A stretch of DNA of 64,000 bases from Gaoshiqia sp050178015 (GCA_050178015.1 JBFXGM010000011.1:62001-126000), one strand, 5' to 3'. Counted from the first letter of the stretch, positions 34,804 through 45,500 are shown. Translations and numbers: made by a program. Notes: a model not told the origin generated them from the sequence alone.

Positions 34804-36072
34804 TTACCGGCTGATCAGTTTGGCGCCTACCGGGCAATTTAAGCATTTCCGAAGGTTGCAATACCCGTTTTTCAGCTGGATCAGAGCTTGGCTGTCAAAC
34901 GCGGAACGAGCATCCACGCCCAGCCTTTTCCAATTCGAAATAATCGAATTCTGTTCCGCAGGCACCTTTTCGAGGTAGTTGAGAGCCAAATCCTTCAGCT
35001 GTTGTTTATGGTGATAGTCGCCGTAAACAAACAGAAAAGGCACCAAGGTATTGATCACTATATTGAAAAAGGAAGCATCGCCCAAATGTTTTACATAGCG
35101 GGCCGAAGGTTTATTGAACCGATAATGGTTATGCCAATATTCGGAAGCCTCTACCTGGAAAAGTGTTTTTACTTTCGCAAGGTCATCCTGTTCAACTAGT
35201 TTGGAAAACAAAGCCGAGGATTGGTGAATCAACTGGGCAAACTGGGCCATCCGCACCGTGGGAAAATTAACCGGACGCAGCCGCAGAAATTTCCACAAAT
35301 GACCTTCCAGCGGTTTCAGGTTGTACTTTTTATACAACATCGAAAATTCCTTGCGCAGCGCCAAAAAGTAATCGTCGCCAATCAATTCCTCGTTCAGCAA
35401 GCCGGCCGTACCAAACAGCAAGGCTTCAATCTGGAACAAGTCGTTTTTGTGTTTGCCCAACACCGACAAAGGCAAGGCTTTGGCCAGCAGTTCAAAGGGT
35501 AGTGCATTGGTTTTGAACCCGAAATTACGCGCCAAAAACTGGTAAAAAGTTTCGTTCCAATCATTCTTATTTTGTTCCAGCCGCTGAATAATTTCCCCGG
35601 TTTTTTGCTGAAGGCGTTCCACCATCAAACTGTGAAACCAGATTTGCAGGTTCATCCGGTCAACCTGGTGAAACCTGTCGGAACAAGGTATCCAACCTTT
35701 CGATTTCAGCAAATCGGCATAATTTGTTTCCAAATGCGGGGGATAAACCAACGACAGGGTTTCAACCGGCTGTCCCTTCGAGTTGGCCACCGGCTGGTCA
35801 TCCTGTTTCACCACGTGCAGGATTACGTTATCGTAGGCTGCGTCCTGCTCGTGTTTGTGCCGGTACCAATCGGAAGCTTTCTGGTGAATTTCCACGTTAC
35901 CGGCCCACACCGTGCCGTCAATCCGGATGCGGGCGTTGAAAAAATCCGGGCCTGCATCGGTATTTTGCATACCCGGCGATAAAACGTCAACCAGCTGACC
36001 GTCTTGTGTTTTTAGTTCCCCGGCCGTAAATAACCTGTGTTTCCAGATAAACTGCAAAAAGAATTCATTCAT
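34804..36072 (-). CDS. DUF2851 family protein
   Basis: A 422-residue protein of unknown function. The ATG at 36070-36072 is preferred to a TTG six bases upstream. Family landmarks are FLQFIWKHRLF at the N-terminus, NTDAGPDFFNARIRIDG, WAGNVEIHQKASDW and NVILHVV (residues about 35-95), whose acidic residues and EIH segment recall a PD-(D/E)XK-like nuclease core. A cysteine-rich end reads NGYCNLRKCLNCPVG. It stands alone, convergent with the PhnA-like gene. Confidence 0.8.
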   Translation of the reverse strand: MNEFFLQFIWKHRLFTAGELKTQDGQLVDVLSPGMQNTDAGPDFFNARIRIDGTVWAGNVEIHQKASDWYRHKHEQDAAYDNVILHVVKQDDQPVANSKGQPVETLSLVYPPHLETNYADLLKSKGWIPCSDRFHQVDRMNLQIWFHSLMVERLQQKTGEIIQRLEQNKNDWNETFYQFLARNFGFKTNALPFELLAKALPLSVLGKHKNDLFQIEALLFGTAGLLNEELIGDDYFLALRKEFSMLYKKYNLKPLEGHLWKFLRLRPVNFPTVRMAQFAQLIHQSSALFSKLVEQDDLAKVKTLFQVEASEYWHNHYRFNKPSARYVKHLGDASFFNIVINTLVPFLFVYGDYHHKQQLKDLALNYLEKVPAEQNSIISNWKRLGVDARSAFDSQALIQLKNGYCNLRKCLNCPVGAKLISR

Positions 36073-36266
36073 ATCCAATTGATTAAGATTCTGCTTAACT
36101 AAAATTACAAAAATTAGCGCTTGAAAAACAAGCAGAAGACAGAATAAAGTTTGGCGGGTAAAATGATCAAAAGCGCAGAAACGGGAATTACTAAATATTT
36201 CCGGTAAGGCACAAGGTGAATTTGCTAAAAAGCTGCTATTTTTAACGCAAGCCTAAAATTACGTTT

Positions 36267-36794
36267 GTGACTCATCCGCATATCAACCTCAAAAGACTGA
36301 TCCCGGTCGTATTGTTGGCCATTCTTGCCATCGTTATTGCTTCGGCAACTGTTGGCAAAGACATTTATTCCGGAACTGCCGGGAACAACCTGCTTTCTTT
36401 TGCCATCGTTAATTTGTCGGGCTACCTCTTTTTCCTGGTCATGCCCGTAGAACTAGCCTTTATTTATTACCTGCATGTTGGGGTCGATATCTATTTGCTT
36501 AACGCCCTGGCCATCGGAACGGCCATGTGTTCACAATTAATCGATTACATCATTGGACGTTCGTTCAGCTCGCGCATCATCGACCGGTTGATTGGCCGCC
36601 GCCGTTACGAAAAAGCCGAAGCAGAAATACGCAAATACGGCAACATTGCCATCCTTTTGTTCAACCTGCTGCCACTCTCCTCCCCGGTTATTCTGCTGGC
36701 CGCCGGCATGTTGAAACATCCGTTAAAGGAAGCTGTCTTCTACAGTTTTCTGGGATTGCTGTTGAAATATTTGCTGATGACATTGATTTTCTGA
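36267..36794 (+). CDS. VTT/DedA-like membrane protein, short form
   Basis: A 175-residue membrane protein with about four hydrophobic segments, starting at GTG 36267. The segment GRSFSSRIIDRLIGRRRYEKAEAEIRKYGNIAILLFNLLPLSSPVIL, read across residues about 90-140, has the reentrant-loop, charged-helix and FNLLP pattern of VTT/DedA proteins (for which GN-F-P-R is the usual form). It is shorter than a typical 200-residue DedA protein. The family is linked to lipid flipping or proton-coupled transport. Confidence in the family is moderate. Confidence 0.65.
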   Translation: MTHPHINLKRLIPVVLLAILAIVIASATVGKDIYSGTAGNNLLSFAIVNLSGYLFFLVMPVELAFIYYLHVGVDIYLLNALAIGTAMCSQLIDYIIGRSFSSRIIDRLIGRRRYEKAEAEIRKYGNIAILLFNLLPLSSPVILLAAGMLKHPLKEAVFYSFLGLLLKYLLMTLIF

Positions 36795-36800
36795 TATCAA

Positions 36801-36834
36801 AAAAGCCCGAAGCTCAATCAGAACTCCGGGCCTT
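36801..36834. terminator. Bidirectional terminator between the VTT gene and pyrF
   Basis: GCCCG (36805-36809) pairs with CGGGC (36827-36831), with AG/CT pairing inside across one mismatch. It is flanked by A6 on the left and lies between two convergent genes. Confidence 0.65.
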
Positions 36835-36854
36835 GCATTATTGATTACAAACAT

Positions 36855-37688
36855 TTACAGTAAGTCGGCTTCCAGCAGCAATTCTTCCATGTCCACCTGA
36901 ACGTTCATCGCTTCCTCGCGGGCTTTCTCCGCAAAATCTTCACCATTGGAAGCGTAAATTATGGCACGCGATGAGTTCACCAGCAAGCCGCACTGGTCGT
37001 TCATGCCGTATTTGGCCACTTCTTCCAGGCTGCCCCCCTGGGCACCAACACCGGGCACCAACAGGAAATGATCGGGCACCAGCTCACGGATTTCTTCCAG
37101 CTTTTCGGCCTTGGTGGCGCCCACCACATACATCATATTGTCGGACGTTCCCCACTGCTGCGAAGTCTTCAACACCGATTCATACAACAAATCGCCGGTT
37201 TCGTCATTCTTGATAAACTGAAAATCGAAAGCTCCTTTGTTGGACGTAAGCGCCAGCAAAATCACCCACTTGTCCAGGTACGTCATGAATGGCTTCACCG
37301 AATCTTCACCCATATACGGGGCCACAGTTACCGCATCAAAATCCATGTGGTCGAAAAAAGCACGGGCATACAAATTAGACGTATTGCCAATATCGCCGCG
37401 CTTGGCATCGGCAATAATGAACTGCTCGGGATATTTCTCGCGGATATAGTGTACCGTTTTTTCCAGGCTTTCCCAACCAGACACGCCCAGGCTTTCATAA
37501 AAAGCCAGGTTGGGCTTATAGGCCACACACAAGTCCTGGGTGGCATCAATGATTTCTTTGTTGAAAGCAAATATCGGGTCGGAAGTTTCTTTCAGGTGCG
37601 CGGGTATCTTCAGGATATCCGTATCCAGCCCGATGCACAGAAAGCTCCGCTTGGCTTTAATCTGTTCAAATAATTGTTCTTTATTCAT
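36855..37688 (-). CDS. pyrF: Orotidine-5'-phosphate decarboxylase, type 2
   Basis: A 277-residue TIM-barrel enzyme converting OMP to UMP, the last step of pyrimidine synthesis. The longer type 2 subfamily is shown by FLCIGLDTD at the N-terminus, the catalytic DAKRGDIGNTS (residues about 95-105), APYMGEDSVKPF, and VPGVGAQGGSLEEV. It lies 65 bases after prfA on the same strand, with a perfect inverted repeat between them. Confidence 0.94.
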   Translation of the reverse strand: MNKEQLFEQIKAKRSFLCIGLDTDILKIPAHLKETSDPIFAFNKEIIDATQDLCVAYKPNLAFYESLGVSGWESLEKTVHYIREKYPEQFIIADAKRGDIGNTSNLYARAFFDHMDFDAVTVAPYMGEDSVKPFMTYLDKWVILLALTSNKGAFDFQFIKNDETGDLLYESVLKTSQQWGTSDNMMYVVGATKAEKLEEIRELVPDHFLLVPGVGAQGGSLEEVAKYGMNDQCGLLVNSSRAIIYASNGEDFAEKAREEAMNVQVDMEELLLEADLL

Positions 37689-37703
37689 GGTATTGTGTTT
37701 TTT

Positions 37704-37736
37704 AGTGACCAGGTGACTTTAAGTCACCTGGTCACT
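37704..37736. repeat. Perfect 16-bp inverted repeat between prfA and pyrF
   Basis: Arms 37704-37719 and 37721-37736 are exact reverse complements around a single T. On the coding (minus) strand the hairpin is followed by A residues rather than T, so it is not a standard terminator. Confidence 0.8.
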
Positions 37737-37753
37737 TTACGAAACATCATCAC

Positions 37754-38839
37754 TTAAATTTCAGCTTCTTTCAGTTTTTCTGAGTTTTCCTCGATCTGCA
37801 GTTTCTCGATAATTTCATCGATATCGCCGCCAATGATGGCTTGCAGGTTATACAAAGTCAGGTTGATCCGGTGGTCGGTTACCCGTCCTTGCGGCCAGTT
37901 GTAGGTGCGGATTTTTGCCGAACGGTCGCCGGTCGACACCATCGTTTTCCGCTTCGAAGCAATCTCATCGATATATTTCTGGTACTCCATATTATAGATA
38001 CGGGTACGAAGTTCGACCATCGCCTTGGCCAGGTTTTTCAACTGCGACTTTTCATCCTGACAGGTAACTACAATACCGGTTGGAATGTGCGTCAACCGAA
38101 TGGCCGAGTAGGTCGTGTTCACCGACTGGCCGCCAGGACCCGACGAACAGTACGTATCTTTGCGGATATCGCTTTCCCGCAAGTCCACATCAAACTCTTC
38201 GGCTTCCGGCAACACGGCCACCGAAGCGGCAGAAGTATGAACGCGTCCCTGCGTTTCGGTTTGCGGCACGCGCTGCACACGGTGCACACCCGATTCGTAC
38301 TTCAGGATTCCGTAAACGCCCTCGCCGCTCACCTTGGCCACAATTTCCTTGTACCCGCCCGAAGTTCCTTCGCTGATATTGGTCACTTCCATGCGCCAGC
38401 CCTTGCGTTCGCAAAACTTAGAGTACATGCGGAACAGGTCGCCCGCAAAAATACTGGCCTCATCGCCACCCGTACCGGCACGAATTTCGAGAATAGCATT
38501 CTTACCATCTTCCGGATCGGCAGGCACCAGCAACAGCTTGATTTCCTTTTCTTTCTCAGGGATTAATTCCTCGCTTTGCTCAATCTCCTCCTTGGCCATT
38601 TCGCGGATATCCGGATCGCTCTCTTCAGCCAGCATTTGCTTGCCCGACTCAATGTTATCCATCAAAGCCTTGTATTCCTTAAATGCCTGCACCAAAGCTT
38701 CCAGACGGCGATATTCCTGGTTCAGCTTCACATACCGCTTCATGTCGCTCATTACCGAGGGATCGGTAATTTGCTGCCCCACTTCTTCGAACCGGTATTT
38801 TATGCTTTCGTATTTACTTAATAATGAATGTTCTGACAT
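37754..38839 (-). CDS. prfA: Peptide chain release factor 1
   Basis: 361 residues from the ATG at 38837-38839; an in-frame codon 21 bases upstream adds only a short polar extension. It reads UAA and UAG and triggers peptide release. The GGQ loop SSGPGGQSVNTTYSAIRLTH (residues about 230-249) is intact, as is the codon-recognition neighbourhood before it (ETQGRVHTSAASVAVLPE). The C-terminal helical end is normal. It lies between purM and pyrF on the same strand. Confidence 0.97.
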   Translation of the reverse strand: MSEHSLLSKYESIKYRFEEVGQQITDPSVMSDMKRYVKLNQEYRRLEALVQAFKEYKALMDNIESGKQMLAEESDPDIREMAKEEIEQSEELIPEKEKEIKLLLVPADPEDGKNAILEIRAGTGGDEASIFAGDLFRMYSKFCERKGWRMEVTNISEGTSGGYKEIVAKVSGEGVYGILKYESGVHRVQRVPQTETQGRVHTSAASVAVLPEAEEFDVDLRESDIRKDTYCSSGPGGQSVNTTYSAIRLTHIPTGIVVTCQDEKSQLKNLAKAMVELRTRIYNMEYQKYIDEIASKRKTMVSTGDRSAKIRTYNWPQGRVTDHRINLTLYNLQAIIGGDIDEIIEKLQIEENSEKLKEAEI

Positions 38840-38849
38840 ATAATGTGTT

Positions 38850-38925
38850 TCAAGTTTCAAATTCCAAATTCCAAGTCTTCACTTCGGCTATTACCGGATT
38901 CAAGTTTCGGGTTTCAAATTTCAAT
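38850..38925. repeat. Degenerate CAAATTTC-type repeat between purM and prfA
   Basis: The 118-base gap holds several imperfect copies of CAAGTTTC, CAAATTCC and CAAATTTC in tandem. No promoter box was found in it. Confidence 0.4.
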
Positions 38926-38957
38926 CGCTTTCCGGGCTTGACGAATCCAATCTGTTT

Positions 38958-40124
38958 TTAATATTCAAACGTGCCAAATTCAGATTCAATGGTCAGCTTT
39001 TTACCTTCAAAAGCCTCCACACGCCCAACAATCTGAGCATCGATATGGAACGATTTTGAAATTTCGATGATGGCCTCTGCCCATTCCGGCTTCACATAAA
39101 TTTCCATGCGGTGTCCCATGTTGAACACCTTGTACATTTCCTGCCACCCGGTTTTCGATTCTTCCTGAATCATGCGAAACAGCGGAGGAACGGGGAACAT
39201 GTTGTTTTTGATAACATGCACGCCATCCACAAAATGGAGCACTTTGGTTTGTGCGCCACCGGAGCAATGAACCATACCATGAATCTCTTTCCGATGCAGA
39301 TCGAGAATTTTTTTGATGACCGGCGCATAGGTACGGGTAGGCGAAAGCACCAGTTTTCCGGCATCAATCCCAAGCCCGGCAATTTCATCGGTCAGTTTTT
39401 TACTGCCCGAGTACACCAATTCGGCAGGAACTTCCGGGTCGAAACTCTCGGGGTATTTTTTCGCCAGATAGTTGGCAAACACATCGTGGCGGGCCGAAGT
39501 AAGTCCGTTGCTGCCCATGCCGCCGTTGTATGAAGTTTCGTAAGTTGCTTGGCCGAATGAGGCCAATCCGACAATCACATCGCCCGGCTGAATATGGTCG
39601 GCTGAGATGACTTCCGAACGTTTCATGCGACAAGTCACCGTCGAGTCAACAATAATGGTACGCACCACATCGCCCACATCGGCAGTTTCGCCACCTGTTG
39701 GGTAAACGCCGACACCCATCTCCTGCAATTCGCGGCACAGTTCGTCGGTTCCGTTGATGATGGCGGCAATCACATCGCCGGGAATTTTATTCTTGTTGCG
39801 CCCAATCGTTGACGACAGCAGGATATTGTCCGTTGCGCCCACGCAAAGCAGGTCGTCAATATTCATGATCAGCGCGTCCTGGGCTATTCCTTTCCACACG
39901 GAAAGGTCGCCGGTTTCTTTCCAGTACAGGTAAGCCAGGGATGATTTTGTGCCGGCCCCGTCGGCGTGCATGATGTTGCACCAGTCGGGATCGCCGCCCA
40001 AAACATCGGGTATAATTTTGCAAAACGCTTTGGGGAACAATCCTTTGTCGATATTTTTAATTGCCTGATGGACATCTTCTTTGGATGCCGAAACGCCACG
40101 GGCCATGTACCTGCTGTCACTCAT
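38958..40124 (-). CDS. purM: Phosphoribosylformylglycinamidine cyclo-ligase
   Basis: A 388-residue AIR synthetase for the fifth step of purine synthesis. The N-terminal ATP-grasp-like AIRS domain shows ADGAGTKSSLAYLYW, ALIMNIDDLLCVGA and YPTGGETADVGD; the AIRS C-domain begins HIQPGDVIVGLAS. It is about 40 residues longer than E. coli PurM, mostly as inserts, and diverges in sequence from proteobacterial forms. It has its own promoter box and heads the purM-prfA-pyrF strand group. Confidence 0.93.
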   Translation of the reverse strand: MSDSRYMARGVSASKEDVHQAIKNIDKGLFPKAFCKIIPDVLGGDPDWCNIMHADGAGTKSSLAYLYWKETGDLSVWKGIAQDALIMNIDDLLCVGATDNILLSSTIGRNKNKIPGDVIAAIINGTDELCRELQEMGVGVYPTGGETADVGDVVRTIIVDSTVTCRMKRSEVISADHIQPGDVIVGLASFGQATYETSYNGGMGSNGLTSARHDVFANYLAKKYPESFDPEVPAELVYSGSKKLTDEIAGLGIDAGKLVLSPTRTYAPVIKKILDLHRKEIHGMVHCSGGAQTKVLHFVDGVHVIKNNMFPVPPLFRMIQEESKTGWQEMYKVFNMGHRMEIYVKPEWAEAIIEISKSFHIDAQIVGRVEAFEGKKLTIESEFGTFEY

Positions 40125-40149
40125 AAAATCAGTCTCTAATTTTGCGGCA

Positions 40150-40157
40150 CAAAGTTA
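40150..40157 (-). promoter_or_regulatory. -7 promoter box for purM
   Basis: The minus strand reads TAACTTTG, matching TAnnTTTG, 26 bases upstream of the purM ATG. Confidence 0.65.
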
Positions 40158-40244
40158 ATATTTTTAGGGGATTATCCTTTCATAAAAAGCGAAGGCCCAT
40201 TATTCAACAGCCAGTTTTGTCCAAACCGGGAAAGGCAACCAGCA

Positions 40245-41408
40245 TCAAAATTGCTCCTTGAGTGATTTCCGGTATTCGCCGGGGGTACAGCCAAGCTCCT
40301 TCCGGAAAGCCCGGTTGAAGGAGCTCAGGGAACCAAAACCCGATTGTTCGGCGATATGCGTGTGAGAAAAGCGCTCGTCCTTGTCTTGCATCAGCAGTCC
40401 CCGCGCATAAGCCACCCGGTATTGGTTGATAAAATCACTAAAACTCAGACCAAATTCTTCATTGATAAGCCTGGAAAGATACGTCCGGTTTGTATTTAAT
40501 TTTTTACACAACTCGGTTACCCGGATCTCCGGGTTTAGGTACAGCTTATTTTCCTGCAGAAGTTTTAATAATTCCCTTTTCAGGTTTGCCATTTTTGTTT
40601 CTGTAAAAACAGGTAGGGCCACTTCGTTTTCCTCCGCCTCTTCTTCCAGGTTCCGGATGATTTGATTTTGCCTGTTCCCCTGAAGTCCGATAATGAAAAA
40701 CAACGCACTGAACAAACCGGAAGGAACAGCGAGCAACAGCTCATTTGCCATAAACATTCCACGGCCCAATAGATTGGCAACAAAACTTACGATTGATGCC
40801 ACAAAAAAGGAAATAGTCAGCAGTTTTACCCAAAGAAGCTCCTTTCCTTCCAGATTGGAATAAAAATTGGCAATTCGCGTATCATATTTTCGCACAAGCT
40901 GGTACCCCATCCCCAGGTAAACCAACACCTGAACGGCAAAAATAAACCGACTGGCAAAGAAAACGACAGCCATCCATCGTGTATAAACCGACGAATGTGC
41001 CCCCGGCCAGTGATTCTCCACCAAAACAGACTGATAATAAACGCTCCGGGCATCATAATTCGAAACAAGGCTTAGCGACAACAACATGAAGGACAGCACA
41101 ACGGCCGGTAAAAAATGGCGGACATAAAATTTCCGGGGCGAAACATCACAGGTGAGTAAGCGAATATAGAAATAATACATCGGGTAAACCGATAGCCCCG
41201 CAAACAAATAAACACTGTCCAATTGAAGATACACCTCTTTGAAATTCAAGAAAAAGGCAGCGTGACAAACATACAACACGGCCACCAGCAGCATGAAAAG
41301 TCCCAGCCAAAATCGGGCCCGGTTTGCCACAAACCTGTTGGTCAAAAAAACAATCGACCAAAACAACGTGATACTCAGTGGTGTAAAAACAATCAAATAA
41401 CGCAGCAT
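40245..41408 (-). CDS. Membrane-anchored AraC-family transcription regulator
   Basis: A 387-residue protein. Residues 1-240 hold six or seven hydrophobic segments, beginning YLIVFTPLSITLFWSIVFL. A short charged linker follows. The last 100 residues form an AraC double helix-turn-helix (VTELCKKLNTNRTYLSRLIN, then HIAEQSGFGSLSSFNRAFRK, ending LGCTPGEYRKSL). Such proteins sense a membrane or envelope signal and bind DNA while in the membrane. It is divergent from the beta-helix protein and T9SS adhesin pair, which it may control; that is inference from position only. Confidence 0.88.
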   Translation of the reverse strand: MLRYLIVFTPLSITLFWSIVFLTNRFVANRARFWLGLFMLLVAVLYVCHAAFFLNFKEVYLQLDSVYLFAGLSVYPMYYFYIRLLTCDVSPRKFYVRHFLPAVVLSFMLLSLSLVSNYDARSVYYQSVLVENHWPGAHSSVYTRWMAVVFFASRFIFAVQVLVYLGMGYQLVRKYDTRIANFYSNLEGKELLWVKLLTISFFVASIVSFVANLLGRGMFMANELLLAVPSGLFSALFFIIGLQGNRQNQIIRNLEEEAEENEVALPVFTETKMANLKRELLKLLQENKLYLNPEIRVTELCKKLNTNRTYLSRLINEEFGLSFSDFINQYRVAYARGLLMQDKDERFSHTHIAEQSGFGSLSSFNRAFRKELGCTPGEYRKSLKEQF

Positions 41409-41437
41409 TCAGCAGAGAATTGAGAATATGACAACAA

Positions 41438-41445
41438 CAAATGTA
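41438..41445 (-). promoter_or_regulatory. -7 promoter box for the AraC-type regulator
   Basis: The minus strand reads TACATTTG, matching TAnnTTTG, 30 bases before the ATG. Confidence 0.6.
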
Positions 41446-41498
41446 CGAAATGAAATGACATTTTGACTATTTGAACAGGAGGCAAAGCTGCTTTCGGT

Positions 41499-41506
41499 TA
41501 GTTTTG
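41499..41506 (+). promoter_or_regulatory. -7 promoter box for the beta-helix/adhesin operon
   Basis: TAGTTTTG matches TAnnTTTG and lies 31 bases before the ATG at 41537. It sits 54 bases from the divergent regulator promoter. Confidence 0.55.
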
Positions 41507-41536
41507 ATTACAGTATCAATCTCAAAAATCAACACC

Positions 41537-42562
41537 ATGAAAAAACTTTACCTTCTTGTTCTGTCCTTTCTTGTAATTGCTATTTCAGCACATGCACAAA
41601 CCGTAGCTTTACACCAGACTGATGGTCCGCAACTTTTTTACGGCCTCAACGCTTTTACAGACGCTTGTAATGCCGCAGCAACCGGCGACACCATCTACCT
41701 CTCCGGTCATGGATTCAACACCAGCAACATTTCGCTCGACAAGAAACTTTTAGTTTACGGCGCCGGACACTATCCGGATTCTACCACTGTAACCGGCAAA
41801 ACAACGCTTACCGGAAGTATCAACCTCTCGGAAAATGCCGATGGCTTCTACATTGAAGGCGTGGATATGACCGGGGGAATTACCACTACTTCGAACCATG
41901 CTGTCGATCAAATTACCATCAAATATTGCCGTCTTCAGGGAGAACTGAATATTCGCGGTGACCGGTCAACCCCTTCCTTAAACCTCATGCTGGTAAACTG
42001 CGCCATGAAAGCAGCTGTAAGGTTGACCAATGCGCAAAATGCCGGGATTTTTAATTCCATATTCAATGCGGACATAGTAGATACTTACGGCAACCTGTTC
42101 CAGAATAATATCTTTCTCCTGAACAACTGGTCAAGTACGACTTATCGCTACACCTTGGTTGGCGACAACAATACCCTGGAAAACAATATCTTTATTCGCA
42201 CAGCAGATCGCGAAGTTGCCGGGAATAACAACACCATCAAGAATAACATCACACCAAAGACGGATCCGTTTTGGGGAAACACTCCAATCGCAACCGGAAA
42301 CTACACGGGTGTTGCCATTGAAACGATTTTCGTCAATCAGACAGGAAACGTTTTTGATTACACGCATGATTATCATCTGCAAGCACCTGCAACCTACTTG
42401 GGCGTGGACGGCACTCAGGTTGGCATTTACGGCAATGCCTATCCTTATAAAGAAGGAGCAGTCCCCTCAAACCCGCATTTCGTTACCGGAACCGTTGCTC
42501 CGCAGACGGATGCTGACGGAAAACTGAACATTGTAATTAAAGTAACCGCCCAAGACCGTTAA
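41537..42562 (+). CDS. Secreted right-handed beta-helix protein
   Basis: 341 residues from the ATG at 41537, which opens a clean signal peptide ending in HAQ. The mature part starts with a segment seen in pectate-lyase-like folds (FTDACNAAATGDTIYLSGH) and then has short strands and Asn-rich turns (NLFQNNIF, NNTLENNIFIRT, NNTIKNN), the asparagine ladder of a parallel beta-helix. No catalytic lyase motif is visible. It may be a passive adhesin or a carbohydrate-binding scaffold. There is no T9SS sorting domain at its C-terminus. It ends 4 bases before the adhesin gene, so they form an operon. Confidence 0.72.
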   Translation: MKKLYLLVLSFLVIAISAHAQTVALHQTDGPQLFYGLNAFTDACNAAATGDTIYLSGHGFNTSNISLDKKLLVYGAGHYPDSTTVTGKTTLTGSINLSENADGFYIEGVDMTGGITTTSNHAVDQITIKYCRLQGELNIRGDRSTPSLNLMLVNCAMKAAVRLTNAQNAGIFNSIFNADIVDTYGNLFQNNIFLLNNWSSTTYRYTLVGDNNTLENNIFIRTADREVAGNNNTIKNNITPKTDPFWGNTPIATGNYTGVAIETIFVNQTGNVFDYTHDYHLQAPATYLGVDGTQVGIYGNAYPYKEGAVPSNPHFVTGTVAPQTDADGKLNIVIKVTAQDR

Positions 42563-42566
42563 TACC

Positions 42567-45500
42567 ATGAAAAGCACACATTCAATTCTTGGATGCCTTC
42601 TGCTTTCATGGTTTTGGTTTTCGGCACCGGCCCAAAACAAACTCAATGGATATGAATATTGGTTCAACAACAACTATGCTGCCAGGGAAATTGTCAGCAT
42701 AGTACCATCAAGCGAGCACCTGCTCAGCCAGGACATGGATGTGGCCACGCTGCCCGATGGGGTGAACCTGTTTAATATCCGTTACAAAAACGAAGAAGGC
42801 TTCTACAGCACCACGCTAAGCAAATTGTTTTACAAAGCGCCTCCGGTACCCGCAGAAGGAAATAAACTGGTAGGCTATGAATTCTGGTTCAATACTGATT
42901 TTACTACCCGGCAACAAGTGGGCATCGCGCCTGCAACCGAACACCAGCTTAGCGAAAGTTTGGATGTAGCAAACTTGCCCGATGGCGTGAACCTGTTTAA
43001 TATCCGTTATAAAGATTCCGGAGGACAGTTTAGCACAACGCTGAGTAAATTGTTCTATAAAGCACCTGCGATATCCGATGCGAATAATAAACTGGTTAGC
43101 TACGAATACTGGTTTAACAAAGACTTCTTAAACCGGCAACAGGTCAGCATCACGTCTGCGAACGAACACCTGCTCATCCAAAGCCTGGACGCTTCAACCC
43201 TGCCCGATGGCGTAAACCTACTCCACATCAGGCACAAAGACTCAAGAGGTCAATACAGTACCATCTTGAGCCGGATGTTTTTAAAAAAAACCGCCTCCCC
43301 GGTAACCGACAACAAACTGGTTGCCTACAAATACTGGATCGACGGAAATGCAGAAGAAGCAGACACAACCATATTACCTTCTGCCACCGATCTGGTCTTT
43401 GTGGATACTTCCATCACGTTGAGCGATCAGCTAGCCGGAGGAGACCATACGATTGCGTTCCAGTTTAAAGACCTCAACAATACCTGGAGCGTACCGTACG
43501 AAACCAGTTTTTTCAAGGAATATGAACCGCGCGGAAGCATATTGGCATCTGAATCTTATTCATGCCCTGGAACATCTGTTAGCTTCACCTCCGAAACCAT
43601 CGATGTAGATGCAATTTCCTGGGACTTTGGTGATGGAGAAAGCTCTTCCGACTTCGACCCTATGCATGCATATGTCTCTCCGGGGGAATACACGGTAACT
43701 GCCACCATCAGTCATATCACCTCGGGAAAAAGCGATGAAATTAGCCTGGCCCATACCATCGTGGTACACCCAACTTACAGCACTACCGACGAGCTGACCC
43801 TCTGCGCGGGCGAACTCCCTTACCAGTTTGGATCACAAAGCCTAATGGCGAGCGGAGAGTACACCGAAACATTTGTCTCTTCAACTGGTTGCGATAGTAC
43901 GGTGACCCTTACCCTGAACGTTAACCCAAGCTATGAGGTATTCTATGCAGAAAACGGGCAGGGAATCAACCTGCAAGTGAACGACGATTTTGAAGCCGAT
44001 GCTGTGGGCAGCCTGGCAGGCTGGATTAAGTTATATAACGGAACTGGCGATGCCAATCAGAAAGTTATTAATACCCTGGCAAAAAACGGCGTGCAATCGT
44101 TTCAGCTCGAAGGAGCAAGTAGCTGGGCAGCCGAATACTACAAAACGATAACAGGATCGCCTGACCGATTAGTGGTTGAAGCTTGGATCAATGTAGAAAA
44201 AACCCTTTCGGGGCTCACCGGAAGCATCGGACTGGCCGACAAATCGGTAGGCTCCTGGGGAACACGCACCTCGCGCCTTCAGTTCTATAATGGCAGAATC
44301 AGCGCCACTTACATGGGCGGTGAAACCTACGACATTCAACCCTACACCCCCGGTAAATGGTATCACATAAAAATGGACCAAGACCTGGTAAACCTCACTT
44401 ATTCTGTTTTTATTGACGGGGTAAAAGTTATCGGGAACAGTGGCTCGGGAGCCATTGATGCATTTCCCATGCACCCGACTGTTCAATCCAAGGAGGTGAT
44501 TTTGTGTGCTGGGAACTCGGGCACTGTGAAATTGTATTTCGACGATGTAAAAATGTACGAGCCTTCCACCGTTGAAATTTGTGCCAGCGAGCTGCCGTTT
44601 ATTTTGGGTACACAGCAGTTAATGAGATCGGGCGAATACACCGAAACCTTCCAAACCGTTGCCGGTTGTGACAGCATTGTCCACTTAAGCCTTCAGGTAA
44701 ATCCTGTTTATGAAGAAGTCGTTGAACAAACTGTTTTCGACAATGAGCTGCCTTACTTGTTCGGCGCCCTCAGCTTGGAACAGGCCGGCGAATATTCGCA
44801 AACGTTTACCTCATCTGCAGGATGCGACAGTACGGTAAACCTGACACTGATCGTAAAATCGAGCGATTTCACCGAGCCAACGGTAGTTTGCAACCCGATT
44901 GAAGTATTTTTGAACAGCTCAGGAGAATACGCTCTCACAACAACCGATATCCTGGCGCTAAGCAACGGAACCTCCGATAATCGCGACAGCTACGAAGAAT
45001 TAGCTGTTTCGGTTGAGCCGAACACATTCGACTGTCAGCAGGCGGGTCAGCAAGTAACGGTAACCATCACGGCAACCGACCAAAACAACAATACCGGAAG
45101 TTGCCAAACAACCGTTACGGTGACCGACAACCAGGCACCGGAATTCACGCCGGTGACTACCATTACTGTAACCGCCGAAGAAGGGACCTGCTTTGGACAA
45201 ATTAGTTATCCTGTGATTGAGGCCACCGATGTGTGCGGAACTCCAGTTCTTGCTCGAACGGAAGGCTTGGGACCAAACGCCCAATTCCCGGTAGGCACTA
45301 CCACAGAACGCTGGACGGCAACCGACGCTTCCGGTAACGTGGCCACGCTAAGCCTTGATGTTATAGTAAATCCCAATCCGGCAGCACCTTCCTTTAACGG
45401 ATTGACTGATCAAATCATTGACGAAGATGCCTCACCCATCCAAATTCCGCTGTCCGGAGTAGCAGATGGCAATGGCTGCGCGGACGATCCGATGCTTTTC

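Noticed and set aside
37704..37736. Inverted repeat as the prfA terminator
   Set aside because: On the transcribed strand the hairpin is followed by an A-rich, not T-rich, stretch.
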